Part shown: one piece after another, positions 17,601-25,967 of the stretch | Layout of the letters: each line of letters begins with the position of its first letter | How positions within the stretch are numbered: position 1 is the first letter of the stretch | Source of the DNA: JBBQXY01 sp051004815 | GTDB taxonomy: Bacteria > Chloroflexota > Ktedonobacteria > Ktedonobacterales > Ktedonobacteraceae | Assembly: GCA_051004815.1 (NCBI GenBank) | Contig: JBPCJY010000205.1 | Span: 1-46,981, forward strand | Reading direction: 5' to 3' | Length of the DNA stretch: 46,981 nucleotides | Notes under the pieces: model-generated | Told to the model about the DNA's origin: nothing | Seen by the model: the letters and a program-made list of their open reading frames with translations, nothing else | Database searches by the model: none | Position numbers and translations under genes: made by a program

Positions 17601-18082
17601 TCTTGGACGCTTTGTCCCGGTATGCCCGTATGATTCGAGTCATTGACCGCGGCAATACGATTATTGCGGACACGGTTGATCTCTTGGATCAGTTCATCAA
17701 TTTTCTGCTCCAGGAAATCAAAAGGCGTATTGTTGTTCCCCGGCAAGGTATTCTGCGACTCCATTTGAAGCAGAGAGGATTGCGTCTTGATTGGATAGAC
17801 ACGCCCCATCGGCCCTACCAGGACTTCATCCTCGTCTTTGTCTTCTACAATAAGTCCTGAATCCTCTTTGATGGGGGGTACGCGCATAAGTGAGATAAAA
17901 TCTGTCAGGAGACGCCAGTGATGAACATTGTAGGTTTTCATCTCACTTGCCAGATCGGCGATTTCGATAGTTAACCATTCCTTTACATTATCATCGTTCA
18001 CACCACGTATATCGATCACCAGCGCGGCTGAGGGCAGGGGTAACATTCCGCGTTCGGTAACGCTTGATTCGATCATCTGCAT
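14684..18082 (-). CDS. Large four-helix membrane protein of the tubulin-like module (paralogue A)
   Basis: 1132 residues, no recognised named domain. The N-terminus begins LPLPSAALVIDIRG, followed by an alpha/beta region (TVRVIFLADAKRSD, ILCLGNDGYSG, LSEDYRDDAALIAG) and the conserved ALEYSARWGRRWLNFG. A coiled-coil-like stretch precedes four transmembrane helices at about 556-582, 602-625, 640-662 and 686-710, then about 400 soluble residues ending in an acidic P/E-rich tail. The same blocks in the same order occur in the next upstream gene (VPLPGAAVVIDVRE, FFLADMEQKDS, YRDDAAYIGG, AREYSARWAVHWLDYG), so the two are paralogues. ATG 18082 is chosen because AGGAGGA lies eight bases before it. 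Fourth gene in the VWA-tubulin operon. Probably a membrane anchor or regulator; function unknown. Confidence 0.8.
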   Translation of the reverse strand: MQMIESSVTERGMLPLPSAALVIDIRGVNDDNVKEWLTIEIADLASEMKTYNVHHWRLLTDFISLMRVPPIKEDSGLIVEDKDEDEVLVGPMGRVYPIKTQSSLLQMESQNTLPGNNNTPFDFLEQKIDELIQEINRVRNNRIAAVNDSNHTGIPGQSVQDATVRVIFLADAKRSDTLTSAALYADALKDHYRKLNRKGYQEFINTTILCLGNDGYSGPPARLINGLMRNNGWTHLDALILSEDYRDDAALIAGTVQAYLAELLLYVLLIIPPFNVATPETTDTMAVQKNGNGAKELRLPFHTYVVGLAALEYSARWGRRWLNFGLAKEVINILRQKPTDNNKERVRIAAVAEAWFKDWRERVQRTIPDNIPGEVPALDGVRDARKVSESNGDIFTDSHFNLNIRQNTISDLKAYQTKLVNTYSTSASEPTMQDSVLQSTLQVMHVLREKENKSLAERQVTDLGKLQIEAEQILSNPRFFLGATGAVQRARTQLWALGSAISHFQQEHQNNPLNPLVGKDGLQKKKAEFEQSSQNLINNLKKHIDSLPLFSGVLSLKIGLEVLSLILIMALSIISVLVGFAWLHHAILRNATNFLPFIDTPLLGVPTLALAGWLVVLVLFALELFALRPLVMDKKRSPIRVELFFWLLLLTFSLSGLLVSYTLNTLSNVFNDPTSFQYLAWLSFFPQWAFYAGIFVIVFLLVEIGYFFWWLDHLQKERVHIVTVLREQHRNDLTSVTNFIADDLVLDILQHAELTDGKEGLGGYYFRVNQLCDTLDDVAEKIQRQQQLAANRLLSSQSETQQGSGSTVNGDVWLNLHIRDEMLEMDAITDVYKDLRQSLVSENEDIRELAEFLLRAEGVEKAEEIGQQLEDKPTTANSEQHQLVLLITNLVAVAMRFAVDPLAVRNNHSVMERYKNMSEAALQQTPALNMLVKTLNKKASQATLQAQTTQNEDDDAVGSTIVTEAVATWGQIFWQHKDPRLDQALLQDGVLAQLMRIQQKHYDPRAIMRKLLAHSVLFGRSLKNGRGGDVFLLLSPSLQSHRFRQGLKSMRLPRIIDFPDGERILLLDIQRYVADPVLLPEPSVVPVPELEPEPEPAEEDETVKVVEAVVAQQEPIADAPAATSTSSSLVQP

Positions 18083-18128
18083 AGGATAAATCCTCCTGGT
18101 TAAGTGTAATAGCAACAATGGAGAACAG

Positions 18129-21104
18129 CTACACGCGTTTCTTCGTCGCTAAAAGAACGTCTGTCGAAAGCTGACGTATGCGATGTATGTGCATATACAC
18201 AAGTTTTTCCTTATCTGGGAACATCACCGGGCGAATGAGTAGCGCATTTTTGCCATCATTCGCTCGCAGAAATTCCTCGCTGGCCTCTCCTGGCGCGAGC
18301 AGGAGATAGGTATAATCCTCGCTGGTCATGTCATCGCGGTAGCCCAGCAAGGTAGACTGGAGCCGCAACGAGTCGAGTACCTGTGCAAACGTCTCCTGGC
18401 GTTCAACCAAGTTGTAGACAACATCATTAGCGGTAAGGATGTGTTCCAGCGTCGGGTCACTTTTGTGCTGAAATCCAACCCAGGTAGCCAGCACCTCTTC
18501 AACATCCATTGTCGCCATAGTGCGCTGTAAGGGAGAAGGAAGGTTTGTGCGCCCTGGCAATGCTTGCGCCAACACGGCTTCTTTCAAGGCCCGTTGCACT
18601 CCTGAGAGCTCCATACCCATTACTGCTGTGTCTGCCGGATGGCGTTCCTGCAAGGTGACATACTGCTGCAACAACGGGACGATCTCACTGACATCGGGTT
18701 GAACAATATCTAAGGCCAGCACAACCGTTACCAACATAACGGTCAAAGCTTGAAACTGCTCTTCGCTATCCTTACGCGCCCCCGCGAGTCGTCTATGCAT
18801 GATGTCTTGTAGAATGTTCGTCGGCTTTTCTTTCCCCAGCCGACGTAAGAGCATTTCTGAGAGCAGGTTGAGCGGCAAAGAACCGGCCGTCACCTCTTGA
18901 CATGAACGCAAGAACGCATCTTCAAGCTGTTCCCACGGTAAGAGGTCTGTACGATTAGTCAAGTCAGGCCATCTGGATGCCTCCTCCGTCCCAGGGTACT
19001 GCCACTTCAGCAGAGGCTTGATACGCTCGTCTACCATGGATTGATGCTGTGTCGCCTGCTCCTGAGTACGCTGTACCTGTGCCAGCAGTTTCTTGAGACG
19101 CTGCTCATATGGACTCATGCTTTCTCCAGGCACATAGAGGTCAGACCACTGCAAGAACTTCAATGCAACGCGAGCGGCGATCACGTCTTGTACCATAGCG
19201 AAATGACCCTGCACAGTGTTCCGCAACTGCCTATGAATCGTGTCACGCTCTTTACGCAACGCTCTATTACGGGCCGCGAGGTAGAGAAACTCACAAAAGA
19301 CGACAAGCACTACCAGCACTGCATTGATTGCTAATAGTAGCATGTTGCTCGCACTGTCAAATGCATGAAGAATATCAAAAGAGCTATTGGGAAAGAGATG
19401 CGCCTGTCCAATACCCCAATTGACACCCGCTATTAACCCTACGCCCACCACAACCATTACCACTACAGAGGCTATCGTGGAACGTAGAACATCTCCCAGA
19501 ACTGGAATCTGCCATAGCTGGAGATGCTTTTGCAATTTTTTATAGGCCTCTTCGCCTTCGGCTATCAATTTCTTCTGGCATTGCTCTATATTTGGCGGAT
19601 TTTGTTCTATAGCGCGTAGCCGCTCTGCCTCCTTTGTTAACGCTGAAAGCTGGCAGACCGCTCGCGGGAGTGCGCCAGACGCACCCTGGAAATGTAGGCT
19701 TAAAAACTGTCTGATCTTGCTATATGAACCAGTTAGCTTCTCATAAAACTCGCTCGCCTGGGACTCATCGTGCGCTCTATCCTGGTCGGACTGCGCATGC
19801 TGTGTAGAGACCCATTTGAACTGACTGGTAATGCTGGCTCCTGCTTTTGCCATAGCATGTTGTAGTGTGTTATCACCTGGCCCTACATAGAGTTCGCTAA
19901 GCCCCTGATAAAAAGTGCTGAGGGCCTCCAGCGAGTTGGTCGGCGTACTGCGCTGAAAGGTGGTGTCCCGCAATCGCTGTTGTAGCGTGCCGTATACCTG
20001 TAAATCATCGATCTCCACCACCGCTTCAGCAGCCAGTATGTCTTTCAGTTCTTTTTGCCAGGTACGCAGCCACTTCTTTATATTTTCTGAAATGTCCCGT
20101 ACATCTTCTGGCTCCATGACCTTGTTGTCCCCCAAAACTTGGAGCAGTTTGGCCGTTACGCCATAGTCGAGCCAATGGACCGCCCAACGAGCCGAATATT
20201 CCCGCGCCGCGATCCCTAGCGTATAGACGGGACAAGGCAATTCGTAGCCCTTATTGATCAAAGCCACAGCTTCCAGCTCCTGAACATCGTCTATGGTATG
20301 CTCAAACACCTGCGGCCAATAGAGTAACAGGGTATACAGCAGTAACTCTACATGTAGCACCTGCTCCTCGCCACCGATATAGGCCGCATCATCGCGATAT
20401 TTTTGCAAAAGCAGACAGAGGTCAATAGCCATATCCTGCCTGGTAGTATCCTTCTTGGAAGTCGGAAACAAGATATCTGGCTTGAGTGTCACGTCCGCGT
20501 TGAGACAGAGCAGAATCACCTGGATGCAATCATCCTGGTTAAAGCGTTTCGGCCCGTGTTGCTCCTCCATCCATTGCTTGAAGCACTGCGCGTAGCTCAT
20601 GGCTCGCTGAATCGAGTCCTTCTGTTCCATGTCCGCCAGGAAAAACACGCGTACAGTCGGCTGTTCCGGGTCGATGTAGACCGCCTCGTTGTCGTCTCTC
20701 TCATCGTTGGTATCTTGAATAGCGCGAATGCGGTGATTGCGCACACAATCGAGGTAATCTCTTCCCACGAAAGAAGCGAGATCGTTCAAGCTATGTACAG
20801 GTATCTGCTGTTCATGGCGGGTTGTCAACACAAAGTCACTCCCCTCGTGTAGCGATGCATGCGGTGCTTGAACTTTCAAGTGTAAAAAATCAATGCATCC
20901 CGCGAGGTGTCGCCAGCGTGGGACCTGGTTCAGGCGCATTTCCCTCGCCAGGTCCTCCACTTCTATCGCCAGGTAATCCAGCAGGTGGAAATCATATTCA
21001 CTGGTTTCACGAACATCAATCACCACCGCCGCTCCGGGTAACGGAACCGCCGCGAACTGATGATAGGCTTCCTCTTGTCCTGAATCGCTCTGATAGAAAT
21101 GCAT
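18129..21104 (-). CDS. Large two-helix membrane protein of the tubulin-like module (paralogue B)
   Basis: 991 residues, paralogous over most of its length to the gene at 14684-18082, but with only two transmembrane helices (about 543-562 and 587-610). The N-terminal alpha/beta blocks VPLPGAAVVIDVRE, TVRVFFLADMEQ, YRDDAAYIGG and AREYSARW align with paralogue A, and the C-terminal block (ATWVGFQHKSDPTLEH, YLLLAPGEASEEF, VYMHIHRIRQL) aligns with ATWGQIFWQHKDPRLDQ, FLLLSPSLQS and LLLDIQRYV. The start lies 13 nt after the stop of the tubulin-like gene, with AAAGGA ten bases before the ATG, so the genes are co-transcribed. No enzymatic motif is visible. Likely a membrane partner of the tubulin-like protein. 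Confidence 0.8.
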   Translation of the reverse strand: MHFYQSDSGQEEAYHQFAAVPLPGAAVVIDVRETSEYDFHLLDYLAIEVEDLAREMRLNQVPRWRHLAGCIDFLHLKVQAPHASLHEGSDFVLTTRHEQQIPVHSLNDLASFVGRDYLDCVRNHRIRAIQDTNDERDDNEAVYIDPEQPTVRVFFLADMEQKDSIQRAMSYAQCFKQWMEEQHGPKRFNQDDCIQVILLCLNADVTLKPDILFPTSKKDTTRQDMAIDLCLLLQKYRDDAAYIGGEEQVLHVELLLYTLLLYWPQVFEHTIDDVQELEAVALINKGYELPCPVYTLGIAAREYSARWAVHWLDYGVTAKLLQVLGDNKVMEPEDVRDISENIKKWLRTWQKELKDILAAEAVVEIDDLQVYGTLQQRLRDTTFQRSTPTNSLEALSTFYQGLSELYVGPGDNTLQHAMAKAGASITSQFKWVSTQHAQSDQDRAHDESQASEFYEKLTGSYSKIRQFLSLHFQGASGALPRAVCQLSALTKEAERLRAIEQNPPNIEQCQKKLIAEGEEAYKKLQKHLQLWQIPVLGDVLRSTIASVVVMVVVGVGLIAGVNWGIGQAHLFPNSSFDILHAFDSASNMLLLAINAVLVVLVVFCEFLYLAARNRALRKERDTIHRQLRNTVQGHFAMVQDVIAARVALKFLQWSDLYVPGESMSPYEQRLKKLLAQVQRTQEQATQHQSMVDERIKPLLKWQYPGTEEASRWPDLTNRTDLLPWEQLEDAFLRSCQEVTAGSLPLNLLSEMLLRRLGKEKPTNILQDIMHRRLAGARKDSEEQFQALTVMLVTVVLALDIVQPDVSEIVPLLQQYVTLQERHPADTAVMGMELSGVQRALKEAVLAQALPGRTNLPSPLQRTMATMDVEEVLATWVGFQHKSDPTLEHILTANDVVYNLVERQETFAQVLDSLRLQSTLLGYRDDMTSEDYTYLLLAPGEASEEFLRANDGKNALLIRPVMFPDKEKLVYMHIHRIRQLSTDVLLATKKRV

Positions 21105-21117
21105 CGTCTGCTGTCCT

Positions 21118-23781
21118 TTAATTGCCAGCCTGTCCCTCGGTGGGTACAGTCAGGTCTTCAAGAGGAGCTTGCGTTTCAGCGGTGTTCCCATGATTGCCAC
21201 CATTGCCAGCCTGTCCCTCGGTGGGTACAGTCAGGTCTTCAAGAGGAGCACTCAGCCTTTCAGTGATATTCCCGTGATTACCTTTGCCATTCTGTTCCGC
21301 TTTGGGTGAAGGAGTGGGGGATTGAGGGAGCGGTTTGCAATCCAGTTCGGGCACATCTTCCACTTTGTAGGTGCCAACCTCTTGTCCCTTGACACTGTAG
21401 AGCCGTTTAATCACACAGGTCTCTTGCACACGATTCTCCGCGTCTTGCCCACTGAAGATGGGAACGCCCACGCGCTGATTGAAGCCAATAATGCTGGATG
21501 TCGGCGCGTTTCCATTGAGTGCAGTCTTTTGCAGGTGCCATTGCTGACGACGCTTGAGGAAGGCATCCAGGCAGCGTCCTTTCAAGTCGTCCACCGCCGA
21601 CATGGGAATGCCATCGACATAATAGAAGATGGAAATCTCAGCCGGATCGCTGGAATGCAGCAACTTGCACTGCCCCTGTGCGAAGGCCAGATCAATCACA
21701 CTTTGCAGGTCTTCGCGCTCTTCCTCGTTCTTGTAAAAGGCACTCACATGCCATGCCTCGCGTCGGCTCGGCGCGAAATCAGGGCTGTAGCTTACCAGCG
21801 ATGTTGCTGTAGCTGATGCCTCAAAGAGACGTTTCCGCAGCGTATCTTCACCCGCCTGGCGTAAGATATCCAGCACTGAATGCTGCCTGATCGCCGCCTG
21901 GATTTTCTCTTTGGCGTAACTGGAAACAACATTGAGCAAACGATTCAGGTCGCCCTTAAACAAGTCTTCTAACTCTGGGCGTGTTTGCAACCATTGGCGG
22001 AACTCGGCGAGCTGATCGCCCACCAGTGCCGTGGCGGAAAAGAGGCTGACGGTGCTGGCATAATTGCTCATTTCCTCGGCACTGGTAAGAGCCACCATAT
22101 TGAGCTGGTTCCCGGTATCCACACTGAAATCGCGGGCCGCCGCGGTTTTTCGCTGGCTATCGCGTTGTCGCCGCAATTTGCCGAGCACCACATCCAGATT
22201 CCGCACCACATCCGTGCAATATTCTTCTAACATCTCTAACGCGTTGATAGTCGAGGCACGCGCATTTTCTTGCAGGTAGTCTTGCAGGTTCCGGTTGATC
22301 GCTCCGGCGAGACGCCGTAACTTGGCTCCGCGGTTGATCAGCTTAAAAGGCCAGATGCCATCCAATGCTTGCTGCGCCTGTAAGATAGGCCCATCATCCA
22401 CCGTTTTGCGCACATCTTCGCGTGCAATCTTCAGTGCATTCTCCAGCACGACTTGCAATGAGCTATATTCTTCGCGCAGTTCCGTGAGCGATATGCCACC
22501 GCGGTAGATGCGTTCGCCTTTGCTCCGTTCTAGCTCTTCAAGAGCACTCGCGACAAACTTCTGCGCATAATCATGGATGCGATGTTGGCTTTGTTTGATC
22601 TCATCTTTGCATTCTTGCCATTGCCGTACCAGACGGTTACTTTTATCGCTCGCCGGAATGCCTTGCCGCGTGACGATTGAATCGAGCCGCTTCCTCATAC
22701 CGCCCAGGCCCACGCCCTCCGAGAGAAAGCCGATCAGTTTGCGATAGCGGTCCTCGGCATTCTCACCAGCCAGGGAATCGGCGAACTTGCCCAGCAGAAT
22801 GTCATTTTGGGTGCTGCTCACCGTTTTATCAAAGACCAAGCTATCGATCAAACGAGCCACATCGCGCTCAATGACCACTTCTTCCAACCGCCCCAGGTTA
22901 ATCGTGACCACGGTGACCAGGGAGAGGTGCATCGGCAGATTGGTCAGGGGATCAAGTTCACGCAGCACATGATTATCTACTTCTCGTTCCTGAAATTCCG
23001 CCGCGAACGTGGAGGATGGGTCGCTGCTCAAGCGAATAATCGTCGCCGCCGCTTCCTTCAACTGCTCAATAGATTTGAGCGCACGATTACTACCCCAGCC
23101 AATCATGATCTTGCGCCCTTGATAGCTGCGACCAGTCGCCCCGCTCTGCGACAACTGAGACGCAGCCATTTCAGAATAGAGGGCCAGGGTGTTGGCAAGC
23201 CCCAGGTCAGTCACATCCTGCGAGGGCTGCATAATGTAGACGTCACAGCGAATGGTGGACTGCGCGGTCGATTTCACATTGGCGTAGTTGGCCGCATCCA
23301 CAATCACATCGATCAGGTGTTCCATCGAGCCGCTGCCGGTGGCCCCCACGGCACTGAGGATCAGGGCAATCGAGACATTGGTATTGCCATCGCCACTCCG
23401 TGCGAGCTCGGTCATATTTGAACTTAACCACTTGCGCAACTCGTCACGCTTGACTTCCACGGCACCGGCACCGTTGTAGCGAATGCTGCCGCCACCGGAG
23501 ACATCGGTTCCTGGCAACAAGCCTGGGAAGAGCATCCTCTCCAGACGTGGATAGTCCTCAATTTTGTCATAGAGCGCACTCATAAAGCGTTCATTGATGC
23601 TCATCTGGAACCACTCGCCGTGCCGGAGATTCCCATAACGCTCTGGCAGGTAAGCGGTATCAATGCAGCGCACCTTAATATCTAGCTCACTGTTGGGGTG
23701 GGCCTTCATTTGCTTTAAGATGGTTTGTCCCACGTCAGCGGCTACCGTTCCTGCCGTGATGACCAGTAGTTTTTTTGCCAT
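21118..23781 (-). CDS. Tubulin/FtsZ-superfamily GTPase (FtsZ-like, Tubulin_2 type)
   Basis: 887 residues. The N-terminal about 330 residues show the tubulin/FtsZ GTPase layout: strand 1 KKLLVITAGTVAADVGQ, a VRCIDTA strand, SGGGSIRYNGAGA (95-107) and the signature loop GATGSGS (146-152), the counterpart of GGTGSG that holds the GTP phosphates. The protein is about twice the size of FtsZ; the middle has a long helical region (about 390-560) and the C-terminus a low-complexity tail carrying a duplicated 27-residue unit. Related large FtsZ-like proteins were linked by Makarova and Koonin to membrane remodelling with a VWA protein, and here the VWA gene is directly upstream (68 bp) and two membrane proteins downstream (13 and 46 bp). 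Polymerisation is inferred, not shown. Confidence 0.87.
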   Translation of the reverse strand: MAKKLLVITAGTVAADVGQTILKQMKAHPNSELDIKVRCIDTAYLPERYGNLRHGEWFQMSINERFMSALYDKIEDYPRLERMLFPGLLPGTDVSGGGSIRYNGAGAVEVKRDELRKWLSSNMTELARSGDGNTNVSIALILSAVGATGSGSMEHLIDVIVDAANYANVKSTAQSTIRCDVYIMQPSQDVTDLGLANTLALYSEMAASQLSQSGATGRSYQGRKIMIGWGSNRALKSIEQLKEAAATIIRLSSDPSSTFAAEFQEREVDNHVLRELDPLTNLPMHLSLVTVVTINLGRLEEVVIERDVARLIDSLVFDKTVSSTQNDILLGKFADSLAGENAEDRYRKLIGFLSEGVGLGGMRKRLDSIVTRQGIPASDKSNRLVRQWQECKDEIKQSQHRIHDYAQKFVASALEELERSKGERIYRGGISLTELREEYSSLQVVLENALKIAREDVRKTVDDGPILQAQQALDGIWPFKLINRGAKLRRLAGAINRNLQDYLQENARASTINALEMLEEYCTDVVRNLDVVLGKLRRQRDSQRKTAAARDFSVDTGNQLNMVALTSAEEMSNYASTVSLFSATALVGDQLAEFRQWLQTRPELEDLFKGDLNRLLNVVSSYAKEKIQAAIRQHSVLDILRQAGEDTLRKRLFEASATATSLVSYSPDFAPSRREAWHVSAFYKNEEEREDLQSVIDLAFAQGQCKLLHSSDPAEISIFYYVDGIPMSAVDDLKGRCLDAFLKRRQQWHLQKTALNGNAPTSSIIGFNQRVGVPIFSGQDAENRVQETCVIKRLYSVKGQEVGTYKVEDVPELDCKPLPQSPTPSPKAEQNGKGNHGNITERLSAPLEDLTVPTEGQAGNGGNHGNTAETQAPLEDLTVPTEGQAGN
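21121..21249 (-). repeat. 48-bp direct repeat in the 3' end of the tubulin-like gene
   Basis: The segments 21121-21168 and 21202-21249 are identical over 48 bp. The offset is 81 bp, i.e. 27 codons, so the frame is kept. The duplicated peptide is APLEDLTVPTEGQAGN at the extreme C-terminus. Confidence 0.95.
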
Positions 23782-23849
23782 GTACCTCGCCTTTCTTTGT
23801 AATGCCTCTACATCTGACCAGCTAATAACTGGATAACATTCCTATCCGA

Positions 23850-25730
23850 CTAATATGATTCTGACGATACCGTATCGTCGATAAAAGTTGCAGGTGCGCA
23901 ATTATCAACCTGGATGGCATCCCCGTTATCAAGGTACCCTACCTCACCGCGTGCCACCTCTTCAAATTGCGTCCCCTTCTTGATCCTGATTCTGGGCGTG
24001 TCGCTCTTGTTTTTGTTCTTGATCCGAACACCGCCACCAAAGATGAGATCAAACCGCGCCCCACAGAATTGAAGCTCGCTGGAGTTTTCTAGTTCTCGTG
24101 AACTTAGGATTGATTTATGGAAAAGTTTGCTCAAGATGGAACGCCGTATCTGTCCTAAAGGCTCTTCATTTCTCTGTTTCAGGATTCCATATGGCCCTTT
24201 GCGCAGTAACAAGAAGAGCAACAGCAGAAGCAGGAGCAGTACCAGTAGGCCAATCGCTAAAACACTAGAATATCGTTTCACCTGACAGGTGATGCCACAC
24301 GGCGGTGGTGGAGGTGGTAGACAGCACGATGGTTTCTTGACAACCACTTTTTCCAGGGGAATAGTAACGTGTGCCGCGGATGCTTCAACGGGTATTTGTA
24401 AGTAGACCGCTTTGATAGCCACGGTGACAGTGCCTGTTGCCGGGCCAGGCAGCGTTACCTGGCGTGCGAAGATGGCGGCATTGTTTTGCTGAACAAGCTC
24501 TACATCATTAGTAAAGACCGTCTGTCCGTTGCTCTGTACTGTGACATGAGCTACTAAGGTAGCCTCATTAGGCTGTGGCAAAACGGGAGTGCTATCGTTC
24601 AGCAGTTCCGCCTCTATTTGTAGTGGTTGCCCAATGTACGCAATCGTTTGTGAAGTAGGTTTAAGCAGTTGAGCATGGAGATGGGACTCAACCAGCGCGT
24701 AGACTTGTGCGCTGGTATCGCCTCCCGCCGTCACTGTATAGGGACCTGGCTGATTTACGCCTGTCACCGTCATGCTATCAATTTCATAGTGCCGATCGGT
24801 TGACTTCTGCAAGACCTGGCCAGGCACAGCCAACCCACCTGGTCCATTCAGCGAGACGTTGGAGTTATTGTTGTCACGAAAGGTCACAAAGGCAACTTTT
24901 TTGGCATAGCTATCAAGTTGCACGGTGTAGTTATCGCCGCTTGCGGTGGCCTGCACAAAGATCAGGTGTTGCCAATCAGCGTAGAGTTTTATCACGACCT
25001 GTGCCAGGTCGTGAGAGTTGCGTACATTCTTATAGACCCCACCTGTACCGGTGGCAATAGCAGAGAGGAGCCGATTTGCGGTTTGGCCACCAGACTGTGT
25101 GAGATCGAGCGTTAACCCAAACGCGCTGACCGAAACACCGGCGTTACAAAATTGGGGAATAAGATTCTGTTCAACATCATCTATTTGATTCACTCCGTTC
25201 ATAACCACCGGGTCTGGACTGCCATCGGTCACGATCACCGCACGGGAGCCTGCTGCTGCGCCTTTGAGCAAATCGAAAGCTTTGTGTAAGGCTGGTGCGA
25301 GCGGGGTGTCGCCCCCGATTGGGTAGTTTTGTACAGCATTTTTGAGCTGGTCGCGCTGTCCTTGATCCGCGAGAACGTAAGGCCCTATGACTGCTGTGGT
25401 ATCTTTACTGAAAGGAATGACCGCCATCGATCCAGGCCATAAATCGGCCAGAGCTTTTGTAATACTGGTGCTGTAGCCATCCGGGTCCGTGGCACCGGGT
25501 TCATAGGTAAGACTGCCGGAGCGGTCTAGTAAAACAACCAGCAACGATTGGCTCGTGATGGCTCCCACCGCTGGACAGGTAGCACTGCGTTGATCAATGG
25601 AATAAGTTGCCGCGTGTGCAGTCTTAGCAGTACCAATTTGAAATACATCGGCAACTACCAATAAGAGAAGTATTATATTGAGAGCGATCAGGTAGAATAA
25701 AGATTTCTTTACAGGATATCTATCATGCAT
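23850..25730 (-). CDS. Membrane-anchored VWA-domain protein
   Basis: The N-terminal signal or anchor helix is at about 11-30, followed by HAATYS. The von Willebrand A domain at about 62-255 has a complete metal-binding MIDAS: DRSGS (69-73), T142 in GGDTPL and D169 in VTDGSPD. Extracellular beta-rich segments (about 255-465) follow, then a CCLPPPPPPC stretch and a very hydrophobic helix at about 489-509. The roughly 115-residue cytoplasmic end has a basic segment and a beta-rich region (RIRIKKG, GYLDNGDAIQVDN) that could be FHA-like. The topology resembles an outside sensor tied to an inside partner. First gene of the tubulin-like operon, with a promoter at 25758-25786 and GAAGGAG before the ATG. 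Confidence 0.87.
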   Translation of the reverse strand: MHDRYPVKKSLFYLIALNIILLLLVVADVFQIGTAKTAHAATYSIDQRSATCPAVGAITSQSLLVVLLDRSGSLTYEPGATDPDGYSTSITKALADLWPGSMAVIPFSKDTTAVIGPYVLADQGQRDQLKNAVQNYPIGGDTPLAPALHKAFDLLKGAAAGSRAVIVTDGSPDPVVMNGVNQIDDVEQNLIPQFCNAGVSVSAFGLTLDLTQSGGQTANRLLSAIATGTGGVYKNVRNSHDLAQVVIKLYADWQHLIFVQATASGDNYTVQLDSYAKKVAFVTFRDNNNSNVSLNGPGGLAVPGQVLQKSTDRHYEIDSMTVTGVNQPGPYTVTAGGDTSAQVYALVESHLHAQLLKPTSQTIAYIGQPLQIEAELLNDSTPVLPQPNEATLVAHVTVQSNGQTVFTNDVELVQQNNAAIFARQVTLPGPATGTVTVAIKAVYLQIPVEASAAHVTIPLEKVVVKKPSCCLPPPPPPCGITCQVKRYSSVLAIGLLVLLLLLLLLFLLLRKGPYGILKQRNEEPLGQIRRSILSKLFHKSILSSRELENSSELQFCGARFDLIFGGGVRIKNKNKSDTPRIRIKKGTQFEEVARGEVGYLDNGDAIQVDNCAPATFIDDTVSSESY

Positions 25731-25757
25731 ACACCAGGCTCCTTCACTGCTTAATCA

Positions 25758-25786
25758 TGTATATGCTATAAGTACCCTGAAGGCAA
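25758..25786 (-). promoter_or_regulatory. Promoter of the VWA-tubulin operon
   Basis: Minus strand -35 TTGCCT (25781-25786), 17-bp spacer, -10 TATACA (25758-25763), about 28 bp before the VWA start codon. Confidence 0.5.
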
Positions 25787-25967
25787 AAAGGTTGCGTTTA
25801 GAACAGGCAATTATCACCGGTGGGTTTTACTTGAATGCGGATGGCGCAATCCATAGCAAATCCGACAATTCCGCACAGACATATTGACGTAACATACCTT
25901 CTAGGGCATAATACATGTCGGTAATGGTGCATATTTGTTCTATAGAATGAACCAGCGAAGTAATATA

